This document shows positions 36,539-48,477 of a stretch of 64,000 nucleotides of DNA, piece by piece (position 1 is the stretch's first letter; each line of letters starts with the position of its first letter). Both the position numbers and the translations under genes were made by a program. The stretch is taken from the NCBI RefSeq assembly GCF_029626035.1, contig NZ_JARUBE010000003.1, positions 4,278,001 to 4,342,000 on the forward strand, read 5' to 3'. Under the pieces are notes generated by a model. It was not told the DNA's origin. It saw only the letters and a list, made by a program, of their open reading frames with translations, and made no database searches. The stretch comes from Micromonospora sp. WMMD980. GTDB lineage: Bacteria > Actinomycetota > Actinomycetes > Mycobacteriales > Micromonosporaceae.

Positions 36539-37033
36539 TCAGCCTGCGGCCGGCACCACGACCCGGCGGGGCGCGCGGGCGACCTCGCGGGCGGTGACCC
36601 GGGCGATCAGGACCGAGCCGACCACCGTGGGCGCGAACCAGGCGATCAGGTTGCCGTCGGTCATCTCCACGGCGAAGCCGGTGACGAACGCGATCACGGT
36701 GCTGCCCATCAGGTTCAGGTGCCAGATCCGCCAGCCACGCGCGCCGAGGCGAGGCGGCCGGCGACGGGCGATCCAGACGCCGCCCACCAGCCAGCCGAGC
36801 GTCAAGGTGCCGAGCACGGCCAGCCCCCACAGCCGGGCCGGATCGAGGGCGAAGAGCCCGAACGCGCTGAGGCTCAGGCCCAGCGTCGCGACCGTGTACG
36901 CCCAGCCGAGCCGGGTGTGGCGGCCCCGCCGCTTCGACGCGAGCAGCACCGGCAGCGCGAGCAGCAGGCCGGTGGCACCGCAGGCGGCATGGATGAGAAC
37001 GGGCCGATGACGGGTTGGGACCTGCTGGAACAC
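36539..37033 (-). CDS. Small polytopic membrane protein (DUF2306-like)
   Basis: This is a roughly 164-residue protein with about five hydrophobic segments (GATGLLLALPVLLAS, YTVATLGLSLSAFGLF, LWGLAVLGTLTLGWLVG, IAFVTGFAVEM and PTVVGSVLIARV). Two histidines (IHAACG and IWHLNLMG) resemble those in DUF2306-type proteins. The only start before the first helix is a GTG at 37033, which puts the 5' end inside the opposite-strand PadR gene. This head-to-head overlap suggests a rearrangement. Function is unknown and the start is uncertain. Confidence 0.55.
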   Translation of the reverse strand: MFQQVPTRHRPVLIHAACGATGLLLALPVLLASKRRGRHTRLGWAYTVATLGLSLSAFGLFALDPARLWGLAVLGTLTLGWLVGGVWIARRRPPRLGARGWRIWHLNLMGSTVIAFVTGFAVEMTDGNLIAWFAPTVVGSVLIARVTAREVARAPRRVVVPAAG

Positions 37034-37534
37034 GCCCAGCAGCGGATCGGTGCGTTCTGGTCGCTGACCCAGAGCCAGGTCTACCGGGAACTCGCCGCCA
37101 TGGCGTCCGCCGGGCTGGTCCGGGCCGGCGAGCGAGGGCCACGCGACAGGCAGCCGTACGAGATCACCGACGCCGGTCGCGAGGCGTTCGCCGCGTGGGC
37201 CGTCAAGCCTCCGGCCGACGAGACCATCCGCTTCCCGCTGCTGCTCACCGTGCTCTTCGGGCGGCATCTCCCGCCACCGCGGCTCGCCGGACACCTCGCA
37301 ACGCAGCGGGCCGCGCACGCCGCCCGGCTCGACGAGTACGAGCAGGTGGCCGCAGCGCTGCCGGACGGGGCCGACGACATCGAGCCGTACGCGGTGGCCA
37401 CGCTGCGCTTCGGCCTGGCCTACGAGCGGGCGGTGCTGGAGTGGTTCGACACGCTGCCCGCGGCGCTCCGGCCGGCGCCCCCGGACGACGGAACCGGGGC
37501 GAGCGGCGGGGCCACGCCGACCGCCACCGACTGA
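36989..37534 (+). CDS. PadR-type winged-helix regulator with short N-terminus
   Basis: This is a 181-residue protein. The winged-helix part reads NGPMTGWDLLEHAQQRIGAFWSLTQSQVYRELAAMASAGLV, then YEITDAGREAFAAWA, with a C-terminal helical dimer domain. PadR proteins normally have about 10-15 residues before this point that form the first helix (an ALLGLL-type segment); these are missing here because the upstream sequence lies in the opposite-strand membrane gene. No good ribosome site precedes the ATG (36989 or 37007). It may be a truncated, weakly functional regulator. Confidence 0.65.
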   Translation: MDENGPMTGWDLLEHAQQRIGAFWSLTQSQVYRELAAMASAGLVRAGERGPRDRQPYEITDAGREAFAAWAVKPPADETIRFPLLLTVLFGRHLPPPRLAGHLATQRAAHAARLDEYEQVAAALPDGADDIEPYAVATLRFGLAYERAVLEWFDTLPAALRPAPPDDGTGASGGATPTATD

Positions 37535-37572
37535 CGGCCGACCGGGAGCGCCGGCACGTCCGCCCCGACCGC

Positions 37573-39609
<2,037 letters not shown>

Positions 39610-39694
39610 CGTCCGACCATAGCGAGCGCGCGGGGTCGGCGCGCCACGAGTGCACCGGCCGGACCGGGACGGCGGCCCCGGCCCGGCCGGTGGG

Positions 39695-40585
39695 TCACCG
39701 GGTCAGCGTGAGCGTCGAGGTGTCCGTCACGGTGAACTCGTTCGAGTATTCGAAGTCGCGGACCGGCACCTCGGTGACGGCCTGCGCGGTGCCGCGCCGG
39801 AACCTCACGTCGGCCGGGTAGGTGGTGGCCGACCAGGGCACCGCCCGGCCCGGGGCGCACGGGACCTGGATGTCGTAGCGACCGCGCACCAGACCCGCCT
39901 TCTTCTGCTGCTGGGCCAGGTCGCCGCCCACGTCGATGGTCTCCGCCCGGGTGCAGGTCACCGTGCCGCGCACGGTGGCGATGCCCTTCTTGCTCACCGT
40001 GGCCACCGGGTCGACGGTCAGGGTGACGTCGAGCGCCGGCACCGGTGGCGGGTTCGAGATGTGGATCTCACCGCGCAGACCGCCGGTCGCACCCTCGCAG
40101 CGGATCTCGAAGGTGGCGTCGAAGCGCTCGACGTAGTCGAACGGGCCCCAGGCGGCGTCGAGAACGGTGAACGAACCGGTGCTCTGCGCGCAGGAGCGCC
40201 CCCAGCCGCCGTTGGCGAGGCTGATGCCGGCCACGTGGTTCTCGCCGTCGGGCTGCCCGACTTTCTGGTAGGTGTCACCCGCCTCCAGCGCCGGGGCCGT
40301 GAGGGCGAGGTCCCAGGTGTTGTCGAGGTCGTTCCAGAAGGCCATCTGGAACTGCTGCCCGTGCCAGCCCGACGCGTTCATCTCGTCGCCCGGTGTCGGC
40401 TGGGCGGAGCTGTAGGAGTAGGACCTGCCGGCGGTGATCGGATCACCCGGCTCGCCGGTGACGCTGAACGACCAGGTCTGCACCGGACGGGCCTGGGCCG
40501 GCGCGGAGCCGGCCAGACCGGCGGCGCCGGCCGTCAGCGCCGTCGTCGCGGCGAGCAGGACCCGTCGCCAGGAGCGTCTCGTCAT
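39695..40585 (-). CDS. Secreted protein of unknown function
   Basis: This is a 296-residue protein with a Sec-type signal peptide ([31 protein letters not shown]). The mature region has two beta-rich parts, with cysteines in RSCAQS, IRCEG, VTCTRAE and VPCAPG that probably make two disulphides. [27 protein letters not shown] and [22 protein letters not shown] suggest immunoglobulin-like folds. No catalytic motif is seen. It is divergent from the PI-PLC-like gene. Confidence 0.7.
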   Translation of the reverse strand: MTRRSWRRVLLAATTALTAGAAGLAGSAPAQARPVQTWSFSVTGEPGDPITAGRSYSYSSAQPTPGDEMNASGWHGQQFQMAFWNDLDNTWDLALTAPALEAGDTYQKVGQPDGENHVAGISLANGGWGRSCAQSTGSFTVLDAAWGPFDYVERFDATFEIRCEGATGGLRGEIHISNPPPVPALDVTLTVDPVATVSKKGIATVRGTVTCTRAETIDVGGDLAQQQKKAGLVRGRYDIQVPCAPGRAVPWSATTYPADVRFRRGTAQAVTEVPVRDFEYSNEFTVTDTSTLTLTR

Positions 40586-40797
40586 CGTCGTCCCCCCCGT
40601 GTGGACATCCGCAGGACGTCGTCGCCGAGCGCTGCCCGAAGACTATGGCCGATCGCTCGCACCCGCTGCCCCGCACCGGCGAGATGTCGGCACCTCGACG
40701 ACTCGCCACGGATCATCCTTCCACTATTCACCTTTGTCTATTTGAATCAGCGCATGCCCGGCGCGCCCACCGCCGGTACGTCCGAAGGAGACGGTCC

Positions 40798-41820
40798 ATG
40801 CGCAGACTCCCCGCCCTGCTCGCCCTCGCCGCCCTCGCCGGCGCGCTCACGCCGGGCACCGCGTCCGCCGCCGTGCCGCCGGAGACCCGGTGGTCCGCCA
40901 GCACCGCCGTCGGGATCCACAACACGTACGAGCGTGGCACCTACACCTACCTGGCCCAGGCGCTCGACGCCCGGCCCGGGCTGATCGAGCTGGACGTCTG
41001 GCCGGACGTGCTCACCCGGCAGTGGCGGGTCAGCCACAGCAACCCGCTCGGCAACGACAACAACTGCGTGGCGGCCACCAGCGCCGCGCAGCTCTACACC
41101 GGCACCCGGAACAAGAACCTGGAGAACTGCCTGGACGACATCCGGCTCTGGCTCGGCGCCCACCCCGACGCCGGTCCGGTGGTCCTCAAGCTGGAACTCA
41201 AGACCGGCTTCAGCAGCCGTACCGGGCAGGGCCCGGCCCAGCTCGACGCGGTCCTCGCCGCGCGCCTCGGCGACCGGGTGTTCCGCCCGGCCGACCTGCT
41301 CGGCGGCCACCCCACCCTGGACGCCGCCGCCCGCGCCGACGCGTGGCCGACCCGGGCGCAGCTCGCCGGCAAGGTGCTCGTGGAGCTGATCCCCGGCACC
41401 GTCGAGGAGGGCAACCCGACCGACACCCTCTGGACCGACGTGGAGTACGCCCGCCACCTGGCCGGCCTGGCGGCTGCCGGCACGCTGGGCACCGCCCGGG
41501 CGTTCCCGGCCGTGCACCGGGCCCAGTCCGGCGACCCCCGGTCCCGGTACGCGGACACCGCGCTACGGCAGTGGTTCGTGCTCTTCGACGGCGACACCTC
41601 GGCGTACGTCGGCGGCGGCATCGACACCGCCTGGTACGACGCGAACCACTACCTGCTGGTGATGACCGACGCGCAGAACGTGTCGCCGGCCGTCCCCGCC
41701 GGTGACGCCGACGCGGCGGCGGCCCGGGTCGCCCAGTTGGCCCGCGCGCACGCCAGCATCGCCTCGGCCGACTGGGCCGCGCTGCCCACCGTCCTCGACG
41801 ACGTGCTGCCGCGCGGCTGA
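40798..41820 (+). CDS. Secreted PI-PLC-like phosphodiesterase (Ca2+-dependent type)
   Basis: This 340-residue protein has a signal peptide (RRLPALLALAALAGALTPGTASA). Two catalytic histidines are visible, H41 in VGIHNTYERG and H80 in WRVSHSNPLGN, with acidic Ca2+ ligands in LIELDVWPD. This is the pattern of calcium-dependent phosphatidylinositol-specific phospholipase C. It probably cleaves phosphoinositides or glycerophosphodiesters outside the cell. The ATG has an AAGGAG site. The 212-bp gap upstream contains an AT-rich stretch (40714-40750) that may hold its promoter. Confidence 0.85.
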   Translation: MRRLPALLALAALAGALTPGTASAAVPPETRWSASTAVGIHNTYERGTYTYLAQALDARPGLIELDVWPDVLTRQWRVSHSNPLGNDNNCVAATSAAQLYTGTRNKNLENCLDDIRLWLGAHPDAGPVVLKLELKTGFSSRTGQGPAQLDAVLAARLGDRVFRPADLLGGHPTLDAAARADAWPTRAQLAGKVLVELIPGTVEEGNPTDTLWTDVEYARHLAGLAAAGTLGTARAFPAVHRAQSGDPRSRYADTALRQWFVLFDGDTSAYVGGGIDTAWYDANHYLLVMTDAQNVSPAVPAGDADAAAARVAQLARAHASIASADWAALPTVLDDVLPRG

Positions 41821-41830
41821 GCACCCCGCA

Positions 41831-41862
41831 CCGCGCCGCCGGAGGTGCCTCCGGCGGCGCGG
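41831..41862. terminator. Perfect 15-bp hairpin between convergent genes
   Basis: CCGCGCCGCCGGAGG and its exact complement flank a 2-base loop between the PI-PLC and GGDEF-EAL stop codons. It is a probable bidirectional terminator. Confidence 0.75.
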
Positions 41863-41869
41863 ATCCGGC

Positions 41870-44401
41870 TCAGGAGGCGCCGTCGGCGCGCAGCGGGAAG
41901 ACGTTGTCGCGGGCGGTGTCGCGCAGCGAGCCGAGCACCGCGCCGATCTTGTCCGCCGGCATCGGCTTGAAGAAGTGGTAGCCCTGGGCGGCGGTGCAGC
42001 CCAGCTCGGCCAGCGCGGTGCGCTGCTCGGCCGTCTCCACGCCCTCGGCCACCACCCGCAGGCCCAACTCGTGGGCGAGCCCCACGGTGGTCCGCACGAT
42101 CGCCGCCGCCTCCGGCGAGTCCGCCATCCGGATCACGAACGAGCGGTCCACCTTCAGCTCGTCCACGGCGATCCGGGTGAGGAACGTCAACGAGGAGAAG
42201 CCGGTGCCGAAGTCGTCGACGGCGAGCTGCACGCCCATCGTCCGCAGCGTGGCCAGCACCTCGTCGATCACCTCCAGCTCGCTCATCACCACCGTCTCGG
42301 TGATCTCCAGGACCAGCCGGTGCGGTGGCACCTGGTGCCGGCGCAACGCCTCCTCGATCTCGGCGGGCAGCCGGGGGTCGAGCAGGCTGCGCGCCGACAG
42401 GTTCACCGAGATGGGCACGTCCAGGCCCTCCCGCGCCCACCCGGCGGCCACCTCCAGCGCCTTGTTCAGCACGTAGCGGGTGAAGCTGCCGAGCTGCTCG
42501 CTGTTCTCCACCGGGCGGATGAAGTCGGACGGGCCGAGCCAGCCCCGGCGCGGGTGCCGCCAGCGGATCAACGCCTCCACCCCGGTCGGAGCGCCGGTGG
42601 CGAGGTCCACCGCCGGCTGCAACGCCAGCACCAGCTGGTCGTCGGCGGCGAGCGCCTCCCGCAGCTCCGCGAGCAACGCCAGGTGGTCGGTGCTCGCCGC
42701 GTCCCGGGAGCTGTCGTACGCGGCGACGCTGCCGCCACCCTCCTTCGCCTGGTACATGGCGATGTCGGCACGTCGCAGCAGCTCGGTCAGGTCGGCGGTG
42801 CCGGCGTCGGCCACCACCACGCCGACCGCCACCTCGACGGACATCCGCACCCCGGCCACCTCGGTCGGCGCGGCGAGGCGCTCGGCGACCTCCCGGGCCT
42901 GGCGCAGCGCGTACGCCAGCGGGGCCGTGCGGTCCTCGACCATCGGGACCGAGGTGAGCAGCAACGCGAACTCGTCGCCGCCGAGCCGGCCGAGCAGGTC
43001 ACCGGGCCGGGTCAGCACCGCCAGCCGATGGGCGGTGAGCCGCAGCAACTGGTCGCCGGCGGCGTGCCCGAGGGTGTCGTTGACCTCCTTGAACTGGTTC
43101 ACGTCCAGCAGCAGCAGGGCCACCGGATGATCGTGCGGGCGCTGCCGCAGCGCCTGGTCGCCGCGGGTCAGCAGGGCCGCCCGGTTGAGCAGCCCGGTGA
43201 GCTGGTCGTGCACCGCCTCGTACGACGACCGGGCGGTCACCAGCCGCAGCTCGCGGTGGGTCGCGGCGTCGTGCAGGGCGGCGGCCAGCGCGTCGGAGAA
43301 GGCGGCCACGCCGTCGCGTTCGGCGTGGCTGGGCGGGGCGGACCTGGCGAACCGCACCCGCAGCCGGCCCACCTCGACGGTGCCCACGGCGAGCCGCCGC
43401 ACCAGTTCGTGCTCGCTCGGGCCGGCGCACGCCTCGGGCTCCGCCTCGCAGTCGCGCACCTGCCCGCCGAGGTCGGCCCGGTAGCGGCGCCAGCGCCCAT
43501 CCCCGCGCGCCACGTCCACCTCGACCAGCTCGGCGCCGAAGAGGGTGAGCGCGCCGTTCACCGCGGCGGTCGCCACGCCGCGTTCGTCGAGCTGGTTGAG
43601 CGCGGCGGTGGCCTCGGCGAAGGCCCGCCAGGTGCGCCGTTCCGCGTCGGCCCGGAGCCGGTGCCGGTAGGTCTGCTGGAGCAGCCACAGCGGCGGCGGC
43701 AGGAGGAGCAGCCAACGTGGGTCCAGCTCCAGCAGCACGACCACCACCAGGCCGACCGCGACGTTGCCGACGAACATCGGCAGCTTGCCGCGGAGCGCGG
43801 CGAGCAGCGGCGGCCCGATCGGGATGCCGTGTCGCAGGGCGATGGTGGCGGCGCCGAGCCAGCCGGTGGTGACCAGGTACGTGGCCGCGCCGGCGGCCAG
43901 CGCGAGGGCCAGTTCCGGGGTGGGCGCGGCCAGCAGCGGCTGGCCGAGCGCGCTGGCGACGGCACCCGCCAGCGCGGTGGCCGCGGTGAGCGAGGCGGTG
44001 ATGCGGACCAGTTCCAGCACCGGCCGCCGGTCGGACACCAGCGACATGGTGGTCCAGGCGGCGCCGGCGCCGAGCAGCGCCGCGGCCGGGAGCCAGCCGG
44101 CGGGCACCAGCCAGAGGCAGACCACGAGCGCGGCCTCGCCCCAGGTGATGCTGACCATGCCGGCCGCGGTGCGGAAGCGCAGCCGGGCGAGTTGGGCGAC
44201 CGCGAAGGCGACGGCGGCGAGGCCGAAGCGCGCCGGACCGGGCAGCGGGTCGTCCGCCGGCAGGTGCGCCGGGACGCCGAGCCCGAGCACGGCGGCCAGC
44301 AGCGCGGTGACCGCGACCGCGGCGGTCAGCAGCACGACGCTCACCGGCGTGCCGCGCAGGCCGAGCCGGTCCGGGGGACGGTCGGCCGGCTCGGACGTCA
44401 C
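41870..44401 (-). CDS. Membrane-bound GGDEF-EAL cyclic-di-GMP enzyme
   Basis: This is an 843-residue protein. About seven or eight membrane segments fill residues 15-245. A weak GAF-like stretch (about 260-370) follows. The GGDEF domain has the intact motif GGDEF at 474-478. The EAL domain (about 590-830) has E609 in VEALIRW, SVNLSARS, LEITETVV, DDFGTGFSSL, LKVDRSF and EGVET, so the phosphodiesterase site looks complete. Both activities may therefore exist. In actinomycetes c-di-GMP controls development through BldD. It is a single gene. Confidence 0.93.
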   Translation of the reverse strand: MTSEPADRPPDRLGLRGTPVSVVLLTAAVAVTALLAAVLGLGVPAHLPADDPLPGPARFGLAAVAFAVAQLARLRFRTAAGMVSITWGEAALVVCLWLVPAGWLPAAALLGAGAAWTTMSLVSDRRPVLELVRITASLTAATALAGAVASALGQPLLAAPTPELALALAAGAATYLVTTGWLGAATIALRHGIPIGPPLLAALRGKLPMFVGNVAVGLVVVVLLELDPRWLLLLPPPLWLLQQTYRHRLRADAERRTWRAFAEATAALNQLDERGVATAAVNGALTLFGAELVEVDVARGDGRWRRYRADLGGQVRDCEAEPEACAGPSEHELVRRLAVGTVEVGRLRVRFARSAPPSHAERDGVAAFSDALAAALHDAATHRELRLVTARSSYEAVHDQLTGLLNRAALLTRGDQALRQRPHDHPVALLLLDVNQFKEVNDTLGHAAGDQLLRLTAHRLAVLTRPGDLLGRLGGDEFALLLTSVPMVEDRTAPLAYALRQAREVAERLAAPTEVAGVRMSVEVAVGVVVADAGTADLTELLRRADIAMYQAKEGGGSVAAYDSSRDAASTDHLALLAELREALAADDQLVLALQPAVDLATGAPTGVEALIRWRHPRRGWLGPSDFIRPVENSEQLGSFTRYVLNKALEVAAGWAREGLDVPISVNLSARSLLDPRLPAEIEEALRRHQVPPHRLVLEITETVVMSELEVIDEVLATLRTMGVQLAVDDFGTGFSSLTFLTRIAVDELKVDRSFVIRMADSPEAAAIVRTTVGLAHELGLRVVAEGVETAEQRTALAELGCTAAQGYHFFKPMPADKIGAVLGSLRDTARDNVFPLRADGAS

Positions 44402-44580
44402 GGCTCCGCTCCGGCGGGACGTTGATTCGGGGCACGGTCGGGACCCGCTGCTGCCCTCGACATCGGCGCCCCCTTCCGCGCAGGGTCCGGGGCCTGACGG
44501 TCCCCCCGGCGGAAGGCTAAGCCAAAGCCGGTGGTCGCAACAGGGGTGAACGACCGGCTCGGGCGTGATTCACGCGGTGT

Positions 44581-44865
44581 TCAGCCGTTGCGGCGCTGCT
44601 GGGAGCCGTTGGGAGCATTCGTCGGTGAATCCTGCTCGACGGCCCCGTCTGTCGGATCAAGGACTGCCGCGTCCGCCCGGCCCGGCTCGCCCGGGCGCGG
44701 GAACCGGTCGGGCAGCCGGCGCAGCCGAGCGTTCATGTTGCGGATGAGCAGGACGGTGGCGGTGGCCAGCACGATGATGAGGAAGAGGCCCATCGGGCCG
44801 GCCAGACCACCCGTGCGGGTGTCACCGAAGTTGTTCTCCGCGAGCACCTGGGCGGTGGTCAGCAT
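44581..44865 (-). CDS. Small single-pass membrane protein downstream of mca
   Basis: This is a 94-residue protein with one transmembrane segment (MGLFLIIVLATATVLLI, residues 25-41), a basic stretch (RNMNARLRRLPDRF) and a hydrophilic C-terminal tail. It lies 48 bp after mca on the same strand; M. tuberculosis also has a small membrane protein gene (Rv1083) next to mca. Function is unknown. Confidence 0.75.
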   Translation of the reverse strand: MLTTAQVLAENNFGDTRTGGLAGPMGLFLIIVLATATVLLIRNMNARLRRLPDRFPRPGEPGRADAAVLDPTDGAVEQDSPTNAPNGSQQRRNG

Positions 44866-44913
44866 GGTGTTCCTCCGATGTGCGGCTGACGACCAGGGTA
44901 GCTCCCGCCGACG

Positions 44914-45795
44914 TCAGCGGGCACGGCACGTCTCGCGCACCCCGGCGAAGAGGTCGGACTCGGGCAGCGGGCTGTCCACCAGCGAACGGGCGAGCTGGAA
45001 GTCCTCCGTCGGCCAGGCGCGCTGCTGCAGGTCCATCGGCACCTGGAACCAGAACCCGTCGGGGTCGATCTGGGTGGCGTGCGCGCGCAGCGCGTCGTCG
45101 CGGACCGGGAAGTAGGTGGCGCAGTCGACCCGGGTGGTGATCCGCTCGCCCTTGTCGGGTCGCTCCTCCCAGCGCTTCATCCAGTCGCCGTAGGGCGACT
45201 CGTGGCCGGCGGCGAGCATCGCCTCGTGCAGGCTCATGATCTTGGCGCGCGAGAAGCCCACGTCGTAGTAGAGCTTCAGCGGCTGCCACGGCTCGCCCAG
45301 CTCCGGGTGACGCTCGGGGTCGCCGGCCGCCTCGAACGCCGCCACCGCGACCTTGTGGGTCATGATGTGGTCCGGGTGCGGGTAGCCGCCCTCCTCGTCG
45401 TAGGTGGTGACCACGTGCGGGCGGAACTGTCGCATCAGCCGCACCAGCGGCGCGGCGGCGACCTCCACCTCCTGCAGCGCGAAGCAGCCCTCCGGCAGCG
45501 GCGGGAGCGGGTCGCCCTCGGGCAGCCCGGAGTCGACGAAGCCGAGCCAGGCCTGCTCGACACCGAGGACGGCGCGGGCGGCGTCCATCTCGGCCCGGCG
45601 GATGTCGCCGATGTTGGCCCACACGTCGGGGCGGTCCATCTTGGGGTTCAGCACGCTGCCCCGCTCACCACCGGTGCAGGTGACGACCAGGACATCCACC
45701 CCCTCGGCGACGTATTTCGCCATGGTGGCGGCACCCTTGCTCGACTCGTCGTCGGGATGGGCGTGCACCGCCATGAGACGCAGTTGCTCTGCCAC
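44914..45795 (-). CDS. mca: Mycothiol S-conjugate amidase
   Basis: This 293-residue LmbE-type zinc amidase cleaves mycothiol adducts to a mercapturic acid and GlcN-inositol during detoxification. The metal motif AHPDDE lies at residues 12-17 (H13, D16), and YPHPDHIMTHK holds the third ligand. The C-terminal GFWFQVPMDLQQRAWPTEDF is characteristic of Mca as against the deacetylase MshB. The GTG at 45795 has a GAGGAG site. Flanking genes (DUF4307, greA) match the mycobacterial mca neighbourhood. It shows that the organism uses mycothiol. Confidence 0.93.
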   Translation of the reverse strand: MAEQLRLMAVHAHPDDESSKGAATMAKYVAEGVDVLVVTCTGGERGSVLNPKMDRPDVWANIGDIRRAEMDAARAVLGVEQAWLGFVDSGLPEGDPLPPLPEGCFALQEVEVAAAPLVRLMRQFRPHVVTTYDEEGGYPHPDHIMTHKVAVAAFEAAGDPERHPELGEPWQPLKLYYDVGFSRAKIMSLHEAMLAAGHESPYGDWMKRWEERPDKGERITTRVDCATYFPVRDDALRAHATQIDPDGFWFQVPMDLQQRAWPTEDFQLARSLVDSPLPESDLFAGVRETCRAR

Positions 45796-46041
45796 CTTCG
45801 GCGCTCCTCGTCTGTGCCGGCCGACCGGCCCGTCCCCGGGCCGACCGGCTGACCTGCCGGAATCTCCCCCCGCGCCCGCGAACGCCCCCGTGACGGCCGG
45901 TCGGGACCGTTGCCGGAGTGGTCGGGACCACCCTGGCCGGTCGAAGCCGACCTGCCATCCTTGACTCAGCGCCGGGCTGGGAAGATGGACCCTGCCATTC
46001 TTGCCGATGCCGCCGACAACAACGCCAGGAGATACCCGCCG

Positions 46042-46476
46042 GTGAGCGAGACGCACACCACAGTCGCACCGGACACGCCCGTCTTCCCGCCCGGCCGGTA
46101 CGGCCGCCGCCGGGAGCCGGGGCGCCGCCGGCCACTCCTGCTCGCCCTGGTGGTCGCGGTCGTGCTGGCCCTCCTCGGGTTGGGCGCCGCGAAGCTCTAC
46201 ACCCAGTACGGCGATCCCGACTACCAGGGCGAGATGATCAGCTACACCGGGATCACCGACTCCCGGGTGGTGGTCGACTTCCGGGTCACCGTGCCGCCGG
46301 GCGGCTCCGCCACCTGCCTGCTGCGGGCCCGCTCGCACGACGGCGCCGAGGTGGGCCATGTCGAGGCCACGGTGACCGCCGCACCCGGCCAACGCCACGT
46401 CCGGACCACGCGGGAGGTGCCGACCACCGCCCGGCCGTTCATCGGCGAGGTGCTGCGCTGCCGACCGGCCGGCTGA
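46042..46476 (+). CDS. DUF4307 membrane protein
   Basis: This is a 144-residue protein. A basic N-terminal segment ([12 protein letters not shown]) precedes one hydrophobic helix ([21 protein letters not shown]), and a beta-rich C-domain follows ([36 protein letters not shown]). This fits DUF4307, known next to mca and greA in actinobacteria (Rv1081c). The GTG at 46042 has an AGGAG site. It is divergent from mca. Function is unknown. Confidence 0.82.
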   Translation: MSETHTTVAPDTPVFPPGRYGRRREPGRRRPLLLALVVAVVLALLGLGAAKLYTQYGDPDYQGEMISYTGITDSRVVVDFRVTVPPGGSATCLLRARSHDGAEVGHVEATVTAAPGQRHVRTTREVPTTARPFIGEVLRCRPAG

Positions 46477-46622
46477 GCCGGACCCCCGGCGAGCCGCCGG
46501 GACACGCACCCCAGGTCCCGCCACCGGCACCCGGGGTGATCGACCACACCCCGACGGGTGCGGCACTGGTAACTTGGTGGTTTCACCTGTCAGCCAGTCC
46601 GCACCAACCGAGGAGATCGCCT

Positions 46623-47123
46623 GTGTCCACAAACGGAAACGAGGCGCCCGCCACCTGGCTGTCCCAGGACGCTCACGACCGCCTCCAGGCCGAGCTCGAC
46701 GAGCTGATCGCCAACCGGCCGGTCATCGCCGCCGAGATCAACGCCCGGCGCGAGGAGGGCGACCTGCGGGAGAACGGTGGCTACCACGCCGCCCGCGAGG
46801 AGCAGGGCAAGGCCGAGGGTCGCATCCTCTACCTCAAGGAGCTGCTGCGCACCGCCAAGGTCGGTGAGGCGCCGGACGCCGACGCGGTGTCGCCCGGCAT
46901 GGTCGTCACGATCTACTTCGACGACGACGCCGACGACACCGAGACGTTCCTGCTCGGCTCCCGCGAGATCGCCTCCACCACCGACCTCACCGTCTACAGC
47001 CCCGAGTCCGCGCTCGGCAAGGCGATCCTCGGCGGCAAGGCGGGGCAGACCTGCACCTACACCGCGCCCAGCGGCGCCGACATCAAGGTGACCGTGGTCT
47101 CCTTCGAGCCCTACTCGGGCTGA
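46623..47123 (+). CDS. greA: Transcription elongation factor GreA
   Basis: This 166-residue factor rescues backtracked RNA polymerase. The N-terminal coiled-coil is [41 protein letters not shown], with the acidic tip (EEGDLREN) intact. The C-terminal domain has [21 protein letters not shown]. The GTG start follows GAGGAG. It is 146 bp after DUF4307 and ends before a strong shared hairpin. Confidence 0.95.
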   Translation: MSTNGNEAPATWLSQDAHDRLQAELDELIANRPVIAAEINARREEGDLRENGGYHAAREEQGKAEGRILYLKELLRTAKVGEAPDADAVSPGMVVTIYFDDDADDTETFLLGSREIASTTDLTVYSPESALGKAILGGKAGQTCTYTAPSGADIKVTVVSFEPYSG

Positions 47124-47204
47124 CCCGCCGGCGGACCCGCGCCGGCCGGCTCGGGTCCGACCCGACCGAGGCTGACAGGCTCCTCGGCCCGAGCCACACA
47201 TCGC

Positions 47205-47241
47205 CGAACGCCCCGACCGGATCATCCGGCCGGGGCGTTCG
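47205..47241. terminator. Long hairpin between convergent greA and ilvA
   Basis: CGAACGCCCCGACCGG (47205-47220) pairs with 47226-47241 across an ATCAT loop, with one mismatch in sixteen. It lies midway between the two stop codons and probably terminates both genes. Confidence 0.75.
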
Positions 47242-47256
47242 CGGGTGCGGGCGCGC

Positions 47257-48477
47257 TCAGCCCTCGCCCGCGAAGACCACCTGGTAGCCGCTGGCGCGCA
47301 ACGCGCTGATCAACGTGTCCGAGTGCTCCACCCCGCGGGTCTCCACGGAGAGCGCCACCTCCACCTCGCCGAGCCGCAGGTGCGGGTTGGCGCGCTGGTG
47401 CACCACGTCCACCACGTTGGCCCGGTGCTCGGCGATCTCGCCGAGCAGCGAGGCGAGCTGACCGGGCCGGTCGGTGCAGCGCACCGTGATGCGCAGGAAA
47501 CGCCCGGCCGCCGCCAGGCCGTGCTCGATCACCCGGAGCATCAGCAGCGGATCGATGTTGCCGCCGGAGAGCACCGCCACCGCCGGCGTGGCCACCTCCA
47601 CGGCGCCGGCCATCAGCGCCGCCACGCCGACCGCCCCGGCCGGCTCCACCACCTGCTTGCCGCGCTCCAGCAGCATCAGCAACGCCCGGGAGATGTCCTC
47701 CTCGGAGACCGTGACGACCTCGTCGACCAGCTTGCGGACGTGGGTGAAGGTCAGCTCGCCGGGACGACCGACGGCGATGCCGTCGGCGATCGTGGCGAAG
47801 GCGGGCAGCCGGACCGGCTCGCCGGCCCGCAGCGAGGGCGGGAACGCGGCGGCGCTCGCCGCCTGAACCCCGATCACGCGTACGTCCGGACGCAGCGCCT
47901 TGGCCGCCACCGCCATCCCGGAGACGAGCCCGCCGCCGCCGACCCCGGTCACGATGGTGCGCACGTCCGGACACTGTTCGAGGATCTCCAGCGCCACCGT
48001 GCCCTGGCCGGCGATGACGTCCGGGTGGTCGAACGGGTGGATGAACACCGCGCCGGTCCGCTCCGCGAACGTCTGCGCCGCGACCAGAGACTCGTCCACC
48101 GTGTTGCCGACCAGCTCGATCCGGGCGCCGTACCCCTTGGTCGCGGCGACCTTCGGCAGCGGCGCGTTGACCGGCATGAAGACGGTGGCCTGCGCGCCGA
48201 CCAGGCCGGCGGCGAGCGCCACGCCCTGGGCGTGGTTGCCGGCGCTCGCCGCCACCACGCCGCGGGCCCGCTCCTCGGCGGAGAGCCGGGAGATCCGCAC
48301 GTACGCGCCGCGCACCTTGTACGACCCGGCGCGCTGGACGTTCTCGCACTTGAGCCAGACCGGCCCGCCGAGCGCGGCGCTGAGCGGCCGGGACGGCTCC
48401 AGCGGGGTGGTGCGGGTGACGCCGGCGAGCAGTTCCCGCGCGGCCTGAACGTCGGCGAGGCCGACCATCTCCGTCAT
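47257..48477 (-). CDS. ilvA: Threonine ammonia-lyase with ACT domain
   Basis: This 406-residue PLP enzyme converts threonine to 2-oxobutyrate. The Schiff-base lysine is K54 in GSYKVRGAYVRISRL, and the cofactor loop is GGGGLVSGMAVAAK. The C-terminal 85 residues form one ACT-like domain (CTDRPGQLASLLGEIAEHRANVVDV), typical of the shorter bacterial and catabolic-type enzymes. The ATG overlaps the preceding DUF4328 stop in an ATGA. It could serve isoleucine synthesis or threonine breakdown; the single ACT domain leaves this open. Confidence 0.92.
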   Translation of the reverse strand: MTEMVGLADVQAARELLAGVTRTTPLEPSRPLSAALGGPVWLKCENVQRAGSYKVRGAYVRISRLSAEERARGVVAASAGNHAQGVALAAGLVGAQATVFMPVNAPLPKVAATKGYGARIELVGNTVDESLVAAQTFAERTGAVFIHPFDHPDVIAGQGTVALEILEQCPDVRTIVTGVGGGGLVSGMAVAAKALRPDVRVIGVQAASAAAFPPSLRAGEPVRLPAFATIADGIAVGRPGELTFTHVRKLVDEVVTVSEEDISRALLMLLERGKQVVEPAGAVGVAALMAGAVEVATPAVAVLSGGNIDPLLMLRVIEHGLAAAGRFLRITVRCTDRPGQLASLLGEIAEHRANVVDVVHQRANPHLRLGEVEVALSVETRGVEHSDTLISALRASGYQVVFAGEG

